DNA of 64,000 bases from Streptococcus mitis (GCF_009496155.1 NZ_WIJP01000015.1:1-64000); one strand, 5' to 3'. Positions 46,287 to 56,958 are shown, counted from the stretch's first letter. Made by a program: numbers and translations. The notes: generated by a model from the sequence alone, not told the origin.

Positions 46287-46320
46287 GACCGAGAAACAAG
46301 AACTCTCGGTCTTATTTTTT
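46287..46320 (+). terminator. Bidirectional terminator between the P6 unit and blpH
   Basis: 8-bp stem GACCGAGA / TCTCGGTC, then TTATTTTTT on the plus strand. It lies past the stop codons of both the 52-residue gene and blpH. Confidence 0.85.
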
Positions 46321-46321
46321 A

Positions 46322-47662
46322 TCATTCTGCATGTATCACAGTAAGTACCTGACGAAAGACTTGATTTTGACAGGTGGTATTCAGACTGGTATTAGGATGG
46401 CTTTCCACAATCTTCATGACGGTATAGAGACCAACTCCTCTCTCCTCCCCTTTAGAACTGGCTCCAAAGGAGAAGATTTCAGAAATATCGATCCCCTCTT
46501 CTTTGATGGAGTTTTCAATGATAAAGGTCTCCTGTGCTCCATTTTTTAAAAAGGCGATTGAAACATGAGGTTGACTGGCCTCTGCACTGGCTTCAATAGC
46601 ATTGTCACAAAGGATAGACACAATGGTTAGAAAATCAAGTAGGCTCATCCCCTCGACTTGAATCTCCTCAGGAACTTCGACATTAAAGACTATGTTCTTA
46701 TCTCTGGCTTTTAGAAATTTCCCTGCTAGAAGACTTTTGAGGGCTTTATCACGAACATTCACGAGTCGTCCAAGGTCATATTTATTGTCCTGCAATTTTT
46801 CACTAGAATCCTTTAAGACGGAGTCGTAGACCTCTTTTATCTGCTCCATGTCCTCCTCTTCAATGCCCAGACGTAAGCTGGTCAAAATATTGGTGTAGTC
46901 ATGGCGAAAACTCCGAACTTCCTTGTAAAGTTCCTCTATATGCCGACTATATCGCTCCATATCTCTGTAGCGCAAGGCCTGTTCTTGGTTCAGTCTCTCA
47001 TGGAGTTTGTCCTTCAAATAGGTATCCAATTTCTTAATAATTCCCATAAAAAAGAGCAAGTAAAAGACTAGGATGAGATGGCGAACAGTTTTTGATTGGA
47101 TATCGTATGCATATTCAAAGTAAGACAGACTTTCCATGACAAGAAAGTAAGCCCCCATTATCCAGTTAATTTTAGTCAGGGACTTTTGAAAAGCTTTATC
47201 TAGAATCTCCCTTCTCAAGTTAGTGAAATCATAGTCTAACCATTTCAAAAAGGCTAGAGAAATGAAGAAATTGGAAATTATTATACACAACCAAATCAAA
47301 GAGTAATCATCATGTACTTGCCCTTGTCCCAAAAATGGAAGCACAAAATAAGAAAGACCTCTATAAAAGAGATTCACCAATATCATTGGAAAGAGAGCAT
47401 AAAAGAAAAGGAGTTTTTTAGGAAGCCCTCTTAACAATAAGAAAGACAAGCCTATACCGTACAAGGGTTCCGTAAAATAAGATAGGTAAGTATTTCCTAC
47501 TATATAGTTAATCGTTACAAAAACGACTGCTAAAAGTAACTTAAAAAGAAAAGCTTTAAAAAATCTCTCCAGAGTTAGAACAATTCCATCCACCTTAAAA
47601 AATATAAACAATTCCAATCCAACTATCAAAAATGTATATACTATCTTCCAAACTATTTCCAT
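46322..47662 (-). CDS. blpH: Histidine kinase BlpH
   Basis: 446 residues. About six membrane helices (1-210) form the peptide-pheromone receptor. The cytoplasmic HPK10-type kinase follows, with the His in EVRSFRHDYTNILTSLRLG (about 255) and the ATP-binding NAIEASAEA and GVGLYTVMKI boxes. It should sense BlpC and phosphorylate BlpR. No frameshift seen. It follows blpR by 13 bp. Confidence 0.92.
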   Translation of the reverse strand: MEIVWKIVYTFLIVGLELFIFFKVDGIVLTLERFFKAFLFKLLLAVVFVTINYIVGNTYLSYFTEPLYGIGLSFLLLRGLPKKLLFFYALFPMILVNLFYRGLSYFVLPFLGQGQVHDDYSLIWLCIIISNFFISLAFLKWLDYDFTNLRREILDKAFQKSLTKINWIMGAYFLVMESLSYFEYAYDIQSKTVRHLILVFYLLFFMGIIKKLDTYLKDKLHERLNQEQALRYRDMERYSRHIEELYKEVRSFRHDYTNILTSLRLGIEEEDMEQIKEVYDSVLKDSSEKLQDNKYDLGRLVNVRDKALKSLLAGKFLKARDKNIVFNVEVPEEIQVEGMSLLDFLTIVSILCDNAIEASAEASQPHVSIAFLKNGAQETFIIENSIKEEGIDISEIFSFGASSKGEERGVGLYTVMKIVESHPNTSLNTTCQNQVFRQVLTVIHAE

Positions 47663-47675
47663 TACATTACCTCAC

Positions 47676-48413
47676 TTAGTGCAAGTTATTGATAGCTTCA
47701 GACACTTCCCTGACCTTATAACGCGCAATCATACAGCTTCCACCATTGGGAAAGTAAAGGAGTTTTTCTTTCTTATCCAAATGTATCACATTGGCTGGAT
47801 TGATAAGAAAAGAGCGATGGCACTGCAGGAGACGAGGCTCCTGCTTGAGAACCTCCTCTAGACTCGCTGTAAATTCCAACCTGTCTGTCTTGGTATAGAG
47901 AATAACACGATGGGCTCTGGGCGACGTTTCGAAATAGTAAACCTCTTTAAAAGGATACTGGAATTGAGCAAATTTTGATTTAAAATAAAAGCAATCTTCA
48001 GCTAGACTTTTACTGTCTTGACTATTGGCATAGAGAAGGGCTGTCTCGATACGAGATTCAAACTCCTCTGCTGAAAGAGCCTTATCAATGTAGTCCAAAG
48101 CAGACACTTGGTAGCGAAAGGACAGGGGCATAAACTCCGAGTGAGTTGTCACAAAGACAATCAGGGCATAGGGGTCTCGATCCCGAATCTTTCTAGCCAC
48201 TTCCAGCCCCTTCATCTCCTCATTTCGAATCTCAATGTCCAAAAAGAATAGCTGATGGGCACCCTTCTCATGCACCTCTGCCAGCAGTTGGTCTGGCTTA
48301 CCAAAAACTTCAAAAGAGCTAGGAATAATCTGATGTTCTTTCAAAAGTTTCTCAATTGTCGTTTCAATCCTAGTCTGTTGGGAAAAATCATCTTCTAAAA
48401 CAAATATTCTCAT
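47676..48413 (-). CDS. blpR: Response regulator BlpR (LytTR type)
   Basis: 245 residues. Receiver domain (1-125) with EDD near the N-terminus, phospho-acceptor in LFFLDIEIRNEE and conserved K in IDKAL. The C-terminal LytTR DNA-binding domain (about 140-245; LQCHRSFLINPANVIHLDKK, YKVREVSEAI) binds pairs of direct repeats such as those listed here. Intact. Upstream 48414-48579 holds no gene. Confidence 0.92.
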   Translation of the reverse strand: MRIFVLEDDFSQQTRIETTIEKLLKEHQIIPSSFEVFGKPDQLLAEVHEKGAHQLFFLDIEIRNEEMKGLEVARKIRDRDPYALIVFVTTHSEFMPLSFRYQVSALDYIDKALSAEEFESRIETALLYANSQDSKSLAEDCFYFKSKFAQFQYPFKEVYYFETSPRAHRVILYTKTDRLEFTASLEEVLKQEPRLLQCHRSFLINPANVIHLDKKEKLLYFPNGGSCMIARYKVREVSEAINNLH

Positions 48414-48579
48414 CTTTTTACTCCCCTTGTTTCAATTTCTTCCTAAAAAGAGAATAGCAAAAATACTTTGATACAAGCCCACCAAATCCTAAACAGACCT
48501 TAAACGCTCCTGAAAGGTAGCTTGTTCCTAAAATAAGCATGATAATCTTACAACTATTTTATCATAAAATTTTAACAGT

Positions 48580-48646
48580 ACCATTCAGGAAATTTCAAGG
48601 ACAATTAAAGATTTGAAGGCGAAAAAGGAGATAAAAGTGATAGACT
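48580..48646 (+). promoter_or_regulatory. BlpR-type promoter P7 of the blpT gene
   Basis: Repeats ACCATTCAGG (48580-48589) and ACAATTAAAG (48601-48610), 21 bp apart, 30 bp to extended -10 TAGACT (48641-48646). Same geometry as the immunity promoters. Confidence 0.82.
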
Positions 48647-48708
48647 GACAGTATCAAAATACAATTGCTAGAAACAAGACTAGCACCCAGATTAAAGGAG
48701 GAATTCTC

Positions 48709-49038
48709 ATGACAGATGCAGACCCTATCAAAAGAGCTCAGACTTTGATTACTGACTTAAACAAAGCCTATCAAGCATGCAAACAAGCAACAGCTGACGA
48801 CGTCCGCTTTCAGGAGCAACTAAACTCTATTCTTGGTTTTCTAGCCAAGGCTGAAACAGTGGACAATCGATTCTTGATTGAACTGGAAAAATTTTACCAG
48901 ACTTCCAGTCTTCTCATGGGACTCAGCGCCCTCAATCCAGATGCTCCTACTCGCGCCGCTTGGCGTGCCTATGACCGTTTCCACTTTGACCAAGTCAAGA
49001 CCAAGTTGAGTCTCTACGGACCAACCATTATCTTGTAA
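48709..49038 (+). CDS. blpT: BlpT-like protein
   Basis: 109 residues, soluble, helical. Enterocin-A-immunity-like four-helix layout (ADPIKRAQTLITDLNKAYQA and MGLSALNPDAPTRAAWRAY). RBS AAAGGAGG. Position between blpR and ecsB, and a BlpR promoter, identify it as the blpT gene of pneumococcal loci. blpS, normally between blpT and blpR, is not present. Confidence 0.75.
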   Translation: MTDADPIKRAQTLITDLNKAYQACKQATADDVRFQEQLNSILGFLAKAETVDNRFLIELEKFYQTSSLLMGLSALNPDAPTRAAWRAYDRFHFDQVKTKLSLYGPTIIL

Positions 49039-49044
49039 AAATAA

Positions 49045-49080
49045 AAGAAGCTGAGTCAAACTGAACTCAACTTCTTTTTT
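49045..49080. terminator. Bidirectional terminator between blpT and ecsB
   Basis: AAGAAG(C/T)TGAGT arms with T6 on the plus strand and A/T-rich flanks on both sides. Confidence 0.75.
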
Positions 49081-49098
49081 AGTGTCATATAGGCAATG

Positions 49099-50148
49099 TT
49101 AGTCCTGCATCTGACGTTTTACCTGATAAGGCAAATACAAGACTAGTAAACCCAAACCAGCTCCTAGTAAGGCTAGAAGGGCCAGTTTTTCTTGGAAGGT
49201 CACAAGACCGACAACTAATTCCACAAATAAAACAAAACTGGTCAATCCTCGGACTACAGCCTGTAAGCCTTTTTCTTTTTGCCCCTTGTCCAGCGGAAAG
49301 AGTTGAGTCAAATACTGGTAGTCAAAGGCATGATAGAGAGCCAACAACTGGAAGAGCAAGAGGTAGTTAAAGAGAACCACCACTGCTGTGGCAATCCAAG
49401 CTTGCTCGATAAAGACCTGCGCCAGCAAAGAAAGCAAGAGCAGACGGAGACTGAGCGCAAAGAGGTCTCCATTTCGTAGATAAGAACGCAGATAGAGATT
49501 TTGCCAAATCTTTCCAGGTACCTTCTGAACAACCTTTAGGATAAAGTCCAGATAGGCACGACGCTTGACGCTGTTTGAAATCCCCTTGACCTGCGTAAAG
49601 AGGGCAAAGAAACGAAGCAAGACTTGCTTACGCTTGCTTTCTTGGGAAATGACATAGTCCCAGTTCAGTCCAGTTTCAATGAAAAATTTACTAGCCTTTT
49701 GACGAAAGAGGAAATATTTTCCTACCCCAAATAAAAGCACATAGACCAGAAAAACAGGCAAGCCATAACCCATGGCTAAAAATAAGGGAGCAAATAACAG
49801 CAAGAAAAGGGTCTGGACAAAGAGCCAAAAGACTAGGGAAATGCCAGTTTGACGCTTGAGATGGAGTTTGATTTCCTCTTCTCCAACTAAGAGAAAGAGC
49901 TTGTCTGGAGCCTCCATATAAGTGGCAATTCCTCCCCAAAGCAAAAGTAAAACAGACGTAATTCCTACAAACAAAAGAATAGGCCAATGATTTTCAGGAA
50001 AATATTGCAAGAGTTGACTGTACTGGTAGGCTAAAAACCCCAGCAAGACAAGCAGGAACAAGACAAAGTGGTCATTGAGAACATAGCGCAGATAACCGAC
50101 ACACTCCTTACGAAAAGCCTGCTTTCTCTTTAAAAACAAGTCTTTCAT
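49099..50148 (-). CDS. ecsB: ABC transporter permease EcsB
   Basis: 349 residues, about eight membrane helices in two clusters, matching the EcsB family (permease partner of EcsA). The system affects secretion, intramembrane protease activity and competence in Firmicutes. Overlaps the ecsA stop by 4 bp (ATGA). Confidence 0.88.
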   Translation of the reverse strand: MKDLFLKRKQAFRKECVGYLRYVLNDHFVLFLLVLLGFLAYQYSQLLQYFPENHWPILLFVGITSVLLLLWGGIATYMEAPDKLFLLVGEEEIKLHLKRQTGISLVFWLFVQTLFLLLFAPLFLAMGYGLPVFLVYVLLFGVGKYFLFRQKASKFFIETGLNWDYVISQESKRKQVLLRFFALFTQVKGISNSVKRRAYLDFILKVVQKVPGKIWQNLYLRSYLRNGDLFALSLRLLLLSLLAQVFIEQAWIATAVVVLFNYLLLFQLLALYHAFDYQYLTQLFPLDKGQKEKGLQAVVRGLTSFVLFVELVVGLVTFQEKLALLALLGAGLGLLVLYLPYQVKRQMQD

Positions 50149-50876
50149 AGGTCCTCCTCTTTGGTCAGAGCCAAGTAAATATCATTCAAACTAGCCTCAG
50201 GCATATCAAAGACTTCGCGCAGTTGCAGGAGATTTCCCTTGGCACGCACCTCTCCCTTATGGAGAATGACAAAGGCATCACACATCTTCTCCGCCGAATC
50301 CAACACGTGGGTACTCATGAGAATAGACTTACCCTTTTGCTTTTCCACTTCCAAAAGTTGGATCAAGTCCGCAATAGCCAGCGGATCAAGACCAAGGAAA
50401 GGCTCATCCACGATGAAAAGACTTGGATCCACCACAAAAGCACAGATAATCATGACCTTCTGCTTCATCCCTTTTGAAAAATGAACAGGGAACCAATCTA
50501 ATTTCTGTTCCAGACGGAACATTTTCAACAAAGGTTCCACTCGCTCAAAAGCTACTTTCTGTTCAATACCATAAGCCATAGCAACCGTTTCGATATGCTC
50601 TCTGAGGGTCAATTCCTCATACAGGCTGGGCGTTTCTGGAATGTAGCCAATCTGCTTGCGGTAGCTAGTCGCATCTTCTTGCAGGGTCAGGCCATTGATA
50701 TTGATAGAACCACTATAAGGTGTCAACAGACCGATAATCTCATTGATCGTCGTCGATTTCCCAGCACCATTGAGACCGATTAAACCGACCAACTGCCCAC
50801 TTTCAACGGTAAAAGACACATCTTTCAAGACAGGGACATGGACATAGCCACCTGTCAGGTTTTTAATTTCTAACAT
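50145..50876 (-). CDS. ecsA: ABC transporter ATP-binding protein EcsA
   Basis: 243 residues. Walker A GLNGAGKST (about 36-44), Q-loop in IGYIPETPSL, signature FSKGMKQK, Walker B LFIVDEPFLGLDP, H-loop in MSTHVLDSAE. Pairs with EcsB. Divergent from hit; its extended -10 (TGATATAAT, hexamer 50908-50913) lies in the shared gap. Confidence 0.93.
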   Translation of the reverse strand: MLEIKNLTGGYVHVPVLKDVSFTVESGQLVGLIGLNGAGKSTTINEIIGLLTPYSGSININGLTLQEDATSYRKQIGYIPETPSLYEELTLREHIETVAMAYGIEQKVAFERVEPLLKMFRLEQKLDWFPVHFSKGMKQKVMIICAFVVDPSLFIVDEPFLGLDPLAIADLIQLLEVEKQKGKSILMSTHVLDSAEKMCDAFVILHKGEVRAKGNLLQLREVFDMPEASLNDIYLALTKEEDL

Positions 50877-50890
50877 ATTTTCTCCAAATC

Positions 50891-50913
50891 TGGTATAATG
50901 TAGCTATATTATA
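50891..50913. promoter_or_regulatory. Divergent extended -10 promoters of hit (+) and ecsA (-)
   Basis: Plus strand TGGTATAAT (50891-50899) for hit and minus strand TATAAT (50908-50913, preceded by TGA) for ecsA lie within 23 bp of each other. Confidence 0.7.
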
Positions 50914-50943
50914 TCAAAATTCAATACAGTAGAGGTAGATTTT

Positions 50944-51354
50944 ATGTCAGATTGCATTTTTTGTAAAATCATCGCAGGGGAAATTCCTGCTTCAAAAGTA
51001 TATGAAGATGAGCAGGTTCTTGCCTTTCTTGATATCTCGCAAGTGACACCTGGACATACCTTGGTCGTACCCAAAGAACACTATCGCAATCTTTTGGAAA
51101 TGGACGCTACTAGCGCCAGCCAACTCTTTGCCCAAGTACCAACAGTGGCTCAAAAAGTCATGAAAGCCACCAAAGCTGCTGGTATGAATATCATTGCCAA
51201 CTGTGAAGAAATCGCAGGGCAAACAGTCTTCCATACCCACGTTCACCTCGTGCCTCGCTACAGTGCGGACGATGACCTCAAGATTGATTTTATCGCCCAC
51301 GAACCAGACTTTGACAAACTTGCCCAAGTCGCTGAAACCATCAAAAACGCCTAA
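50944..51354 (+). CDS. hit: HIT family nucleotide-binding protein
   Basis: 136 residues. N-terminal CIFCKIIAGEIPASKVYED and histidine triad HTHVHLVPR (about 98-106). Hint/PKCI-like purine nucleoside phosphoramidase. RBS GAGG 7 nt before the ATG. In operon with the following 95-residue gene (9-bp gap). Confidence 0.95.
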   Translation: MSDCIFCKIIAGEIPASKVYEDEQVLAFLDISQVTPGHTLVVPKEHYRNLLEMDATSASQLFAQVPTVAQKVMKATKAAGMNIIANCEEIAGQTVFHTHVHLVPRYSADDDLKIDFIAHEPDFDKLAQVAETIKNA

Positions 51355-51363
51355 GGAGTTGCC

Positions 51364-51651
51364 ATGAAATTATCCAACCTACTGCTATTTGCAGGAGCTG
51401 CAGCTGGAAGTTATCTGGTCACAAAAAATCGCCAAACCATCACAGATGAAGTCTTGAATACCACTGACCGAGTTCAAGCAATCAAGGATGATGTGGATAT
51501 TATCCAAAACAGCCTACAAATCATCGACCAGCAAAAAGAACTCATCAAGGAATACCAAGAAGACCTGACTTACAAATTTAAAGTCTTGGAGAAGGATATT
51601 CAGACTAGACTGGCTGTGATAAAAGAACTGCAGGAAACTGAAGATAAATAA
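51364..51651 (+). CDS. Small N-terminally anchored coiled-coil protein
   Basis: 95 residues. A hydrophobic N-terminus (NLLLFAGAAAGSYLV) is followed by a long helical, coiled-coil-like stretch (VQAIKDDVDIIQNSLQIID, KEYQEDLTYKFKVLEKDI). Similar to YtxH-like membrane-anchored small proteins, but not assigned with confidence. Conserved partner of hit in pneumococci. Confidence 0.7.
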   Translation: MKLSNLLLFAGAAAGSYLVTKNRQTITDEVLNTTDRVQAIKDDVDIIQNSLQIIDQQKELIKEYQEDLTYKFKVLEKDIQTRLAVIKELQETEDK

Positions 51652-51675
51652 AAAGAGCCCGACAGCTCTTTTTGT
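51649..51675 (+). terminator. Terminator after the hit operon
   Basis: AAAAGAGC / GCTCTTTT stem, loop CCGACA, TTTTTG tail. Confidence 0.85.
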
Positions 51676-51676
51676 T

Positions 51677-51829
51677 TATACTCAATGAAAATCAAAGAAC
51701 AAACTAGGAAGCTAGCCGCAGGCTGCTCAAAACACCGTTTTGAGGTTGTGGATATAACTGACGAAGTCAGTAACATATATACGACAAGCCGACGCTAACG
51801 TGGTTTGAAGAGATTTTCGAAGAGTATTA
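51677..51829 (-). repeat. BOX element (A-B-C)
   Basis: BoxC at left (TATACTCAATGAAAATCAAA), boxB with ACTGACGAAGTCAGT, boxA at right (GATTTTCGAAGAGTATT). Very similar to the copy at 44459. Confidence 0.93.
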
Positions 51830-51898
51830 GTTATGAAATGGTGAATGCGTTGTCTAAATTGTGGTGTATAGTTGACGGGATATAGCTTGTTTACGCTT

Positions 51899-51923
51899 TA
51901 AAAAGAGCCCGACGGCTCTTTTT
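51899..51923 (-). terminator. Terminator after dnaJ
   Basis: AAAAGAGC / GCTCTTTT stem with loop CGTCGG or similar and TTTTT on the minus strand; near-identical to the hairpin at 51649, on the other side of the BOX. Confidence 0.85.
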
Positions 51924-51926
51924 GCT

Positions 51927-53063
51927 TTATTCTCCTTCAAAGGCATCTTTAATATGGTCAAAGAAGCCTTTTTTCTTTGGATTGACTTTTAAATCACCTG
52001 CAGCTGCGAATTCTTTAAGCGCTGCTTTTTGGCGGTCGTTCAAGCCTATCGGTGTTACGACATTAACGGTAACGTATTGGTCACCAACTGCACCGCCACG
52101 GAGGCTCGGTGCTCCCTTGCCACGTAGGCGGAATTTCTTACCAGTCTGAGTTCCCTCTGGGATAACCAATTCAACATCACCGTGAACCGTTGGAATATCA
52201 ACTGTATCACCAAGAGCTGCTTGGACAAAGTTAAGGTTCAGATTATAGAAGATAGTGGTTCCTTCACGTTCAAACTTATCGCTGGCTTCCACAGAAACCA
52301 CTACATACAAGTCACCGTAAGGTCCACCGTTAAAGCCTGCTTCACCTTGGCCTGCTAGGCGGATTTGTTGACCTGTTTCCACACCAGCAGGAATTTTGAC
52401 ATGTACGCTATGGGCTTGTTTTTCATGACCTGTTCCATGACATGTAGTACATGGGTCTTTGATTTCTTTTCCGCGACCGTGACAGACATCACAGGTTACT
52501 TGGCGACGCATCATACCAAGTGGAGTCTGCGTATCAACGTTAATGACACCAGCACCATGACAGCGTCCACAAGTGACTGGACTTGTTCCTGGCTTAGCAC
52601 CAGAGCCGTTACATGTACGACAACTTGCTTCACGGTTATACTTAACTTCTTTTTCAGCTCCAAAAATAGCTTCTTCAAAGGTCAAGTTCACACGATACTG
52701 GAGGTCATCCCCTTGACGAGGAGCATTTGGATTGCGCGAAGCACCACCTCCGCCGAAGAAACTTGATAAAATATCCTCAAAACCACCGAAGCCACCTGCA
52801 CCATTGAAACCGCCGAAACCACCTGCACCACCAAAGCCACCGTTGGCACCCGCAGCACCATATTGGTCATAGGCCGCCCGTTTTTGGTCGTCACTCAAAG
52901 TCTCATAGGCTTCTTGAACTTCCTTGTACTTGTCCTCAGCACCAGGCTCCTTGTTGATATCTGGGTGGTATTTTTTGGAAAGCTTACGATAAGCCTTTTT
53001 GATCTCGTCTGCCGAAGCGTTTTTTGACACCCCCAGACGATCATAAAATTCAGTATTGTTCAT
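51927..53063 (-). CDS. dnaJ: Chaperone DnaJ (Hsp40)
   Basis: 378 residues from ATG 53063 ([20 protein letters not shown]), the usual start. J domain (HPD motif in KYHPDINKE), Gly/Phe-rich region ([18 protein letters not shown]), four CxxCxGxG zinc repeats ([32 protein letters not shown]) and C-terminal substrate domains. Stimulates DnaK ATPase. No CIRCE upstream; separated from dnaK by a PfpI-like gene. Confidence 0.97.
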   Translation of the reverse strand: MNNTEFYDRLGVSKNASADEIKKAYRKLSKKYHPDINKEPGAEDKYKEVQEAYETLSDDQKRAAYDQYGAAGANGGFGGAGGFGGFNGAGGFGGFEDILSSFFGGGGASRNPNAPRQGDDLQYRVNLTFEEAIFGAEKEVKYNREASCRTCNGSGAKPGTSPVTCGRCHGAGVINVDTQTPLGMMRRQVTCDVCHGRGKEIKDPCTTCHGTGHEKQAHSVHVKIPAGVETGQQIRLAGQGEAGFNGGPYGDLYVVVSVEASDKFEREGTTIFYNLNLNFVQAALGDTVDIPTVHGDVELVIPEGTQTGKKFRLRGKGAPSLRGGAVGDQYVTVNVVTPIGLNDRQKAALKEFAAAGDLKVNPKKKGFFDHIKDAFEGE

Positions 53064-53084
53064 ACAAGATACCAAGACCGTAAA

Positions 53085-53180
53085 ATTCGACTGAAAAATA
53101 GGAAATCTGGCGCTGGAGCAATGCTCCTAGGCAGATTTATCTTTTTTCCGAGAATTTAGGTCGGGTTCAATTCCTTTCTT
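53085..53180 (+). repeat. Intergenic repeat, copy A (plus)
   Basis: Plus-strand sequence around GAAAAATAGGAAATCTGGCG ... AGGCAGATTTATCTTTTTT resembles the minus strand of 53985-54110 and 56285-56408: a conserved left arm, a variable small hairpin (TGGAGCAATGCTCCTA), a conserved T-rich right arm. Confidence 0.6.
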
Positions 53181-53261
53181 TTATATTGAGTAAGAAATTT
53201 GGGAACCCGTGTTCAATTCCCTGAACACCCTTATTCCTTTCTATAATTTTCATGTAAATCT

Positions 53262-53894
53262 TTAGAGGCTGTTTTCTATACTCTGCTTCACTTGATCAAA
53301 CTCTTCCTCTGATAGAGTAAATATCAAATTCTCTTCAGCATACTCGTTCTGTTCTTTAAAATAGTTGTCCGTATTCTCTGCCAACCCTAAACCGAAAATC
53401 ACTTTTCTTGCAAACTCTTGATGTGCAAAACCGATAGCCGTAATGATTTGTTTATCTTGGACAAGAACTTTCGGTTGGAAATTCTCACGTGGAAGAAATT
53501 CAAAATAGTCAAAGAAGTTTTGCCAAATTCCACCTGTAAATTTCGTGTCGTTCAACAAGCCTGCTTTCGCCAATAAAAGGGGCGCTGAAGAAATGGCTGC
53601 AATTAGAATATCCTGCTCATTAAGACTTCTCAAAAACGAGATCAATTTCTCATCTTGTAGAGTAGGACCTATATTTATCATTCCTGGCAAAATCACACAA
53701 GAATAATCTTCTATACGGATCTGATCCAATGTTTTCGTCGATTGACAGGACAAACCATCCTCAGAGACCACCATCGAATTCTCAGAAGCGACATAATCAA
53801 TTGTGATGTCAAAAGACAGAGCTAAAGTGCTTGTCAAAGCGGTTATCTCATAAAGAGAAAAATTAGGATAAATGATACAAAGTACTTTTTTCAT
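53262..53894 (-). CDS. DJ-1/PfpI family protein with Ser at the nucleophile position
   Basis: 210 residues from ATG 53894. DJ-1/PfpI fold with VLCIIYPNFSLYEITAL and SCVILPGMINIG. The nucleophile elbow reads IAAISSAPLLL, so the usual Cys is Ser (family: A-x-C-x-x-P). Glutathione- or glyoxalase-type activity is therefore doubtful. It lies between dnaK and dnaJ, as in pneumococci. Confidence 0.82.
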   Translation of the reverse strand: MKKVLCIIYPNFSLYEITALTSTLALSFDITIDYVASENSMVVSEDGLSCQSTKTLDQIRIEDYSCVILPGMINIGPTLQDEKLISFLRSLNEQDILIAAISSAPLLLAKAGLLNDTKFTGGIWQNFFDYFEFLPRENFQPKVLVQDKQIITAIGFAHQEFARKVIFGLGLAENTDNYFKEQNEYAEENLIFTLSEEEFDQVKQSIENSL

Positions 53895-53984
53895 ATGCAA
53901 CATCCTCTATTTTATCGAAAAACAGAGGCTGGGTTGCAACCTCTGGATTTCTTACTATCATTACGACGTTCGAGTTTTAAAAAT

Positions 53985-54109
53985 CAAACTAGTAATGCTA
54001 AATCGAGCACGCCCTAACCTCTTGGTGAAAAAGACAAATCTTCCTAGAAACTAAAGTTTCTGCGTCAGATTTCCTATTTTCACTGTGAGGTTTTAACGGG
54101 CTTTGCATC
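53985..54109 (-). repeat. Intergenic repeat, copy B, starting at the dnaK stop
   Basis: From the dnaK stop codon the minus strand reads TAAGATGCAAAGCCCGTTAA, then CTCACAGTGAAAATAGGAAAT, a small hairpin, and ends GGTTAGGGCGTGCTCGATT. Closely similar to copy C behind grpE. Confidence 0.7.
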
Positions 54110-55945
<1,836 letters not shown>

Positions 55946-55973
55946 TTAAATTTTATATTCTATTTTTATTTTT

Positions 55974-56087
55974 GATACTCTTCTTAAATGGCGGCGCCGT
56001 CAGAGCTTGACTTCGTCAAGCTCTTTGACTAAACTTTGAGCCTAAGGTCTCAAAGTTTGCGCAAGTAGCGCCACGGAGAAGAGTATC
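55974..56087. repeat. 114-bp hairpin-rich element with 11-bp terminal inverted repeats
   Basis: Ends are GATACTCTTCT and its perfect complement AGAAGAGTATC. Inside are AGAGCTTGAC-TTC-GTCAAGCTCT (perfect 10-bp stem), ACTTTGAG / CTCAAAGT, and TGGCG / CGCCA. The ends resemble BOX ends, the interior does not. It looks like a small non-autonomous element. Confidence 0.7.
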
Positions 56088-56284
56088 GTCTTTGGTTCGC
56101 TTTGCTCACTATTACAAAGCCAAACATATTTTATCTTTCTTCATAGTTTATTGTCGTTTCGGACAAGTTTTCTATTATATTACGACACGAGGAGTCGAAA
56201 TCGATTTTATTTCGACGACGAGTTTGTAAGGAGGCTAGGCAAACGCTATAGCGATTGCCGTTTTCTGACGAGTTGCTTCAGCTA
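56088..56284. other. Remaining grpE-dnaK gap
   Basis: No gene, no CIRCE and no clear promoter for dnaK. Scattered short repeats such as TCGACGACGAG and TTGCCTA / TAGGCAA. Confidence 0.5.
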
Positions 56285-56407
56285 CCGTCAGAATTGCCTA
56301 ATCGAACACGCCCTAAGCTCTGGGTAAAAAAGATAGATTTCCTTGTGTTCATCGAACACTTCGTCAATCTCCTATTTTTACTGTGAGCTTTTTACGGGCT
56401 TTGTATC
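56285..56407 (-). repeat. Intergenic repeat, copy C, starting at the grpE stop
   Basis: Minus strand TAAGATACAAAGCCCGTAAA from the grpE stop codon, then CTCACAGTAAAAATAGGAGAT, hairpin GTGTTCGATGAACAC, and AGCTTAGGGCGTGTTCGATT. Confidence 0.7.
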
Positions 56408-56932
56408 TTAGTTATACACAACCACCATTGCTGGGCGTAGGATGCGGTCATGGAGTTTGTAGCCTTTTTGGAAGACTTGGGCGATGGTATCTGCTGGGTG
56501 TTCATCGTCTGCTGGGAGAGTTTGGATGGCCATATGGTAGTTATGGTCAAATTCGCCGTCAGCTGCGATTTCTTCGATTCCTTCTTCTTTCAAAGCGTGA
56601 ATCAAGCTTTCTTGCACCATCTCCAATCCTTTTTTAACGTCGTCTGTCAAACCTTCAACTGCGAGTGCACGCTCAAGGTTGTCGAGCGATGGTAAGATTG
56701 CTTTTGCCAAGTCTTGGCTACGATAACGTTGCAAGTTTTGACGCTCTTCATTGGCACGACGTTGGATATTTTGCATTTCTGCATGAGCACGAAGGTATTT
56801 GTTTTCGAACTCATCTGCACGTTCATTTGCCAAGTCCAACTCAGACTTCTCAGGAGTTGCTTCTTCTACCGTTTCCACAACTTCCTCTTCTTGAACTTCT
56901 TCTACTTCTTCATTTTTTATATCTTGGGCCAT
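56408..56932 (-). CDS. grpE: Nucleotide exchange factor GrpE
   Basis: 174 residues from ATG 56932 ([14 protein letters not shown]), RBS AAAGGAGG. Acidic N-terminus, long dimerising helix ([20 protein letters not shown]), C-terminal beta wing ([16 protein letters not shown]). Releases ADP from DnaK. 27 bp after the hrcA stop, same operon. Confidence 0.97.
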   Translation of the reverse strand: MAQDIKNEEVEEVQEEEVVETVEEATPEKSELDLANERADEFENKYLRAHAEMQNIQRRANEERQNLQRYRSQDLAKAILPSLDNLERALAVEGLTDDVKKGLEMVQESLIHALKEEGIEEIAADGEFDHNYHMAIQTLPADDEHPADTIAQVFQKGYKLHDRILRPAMVVVYN

Positions 56933-56958
56933 TTTCGCCTCCTTTAATGATTTCAATC

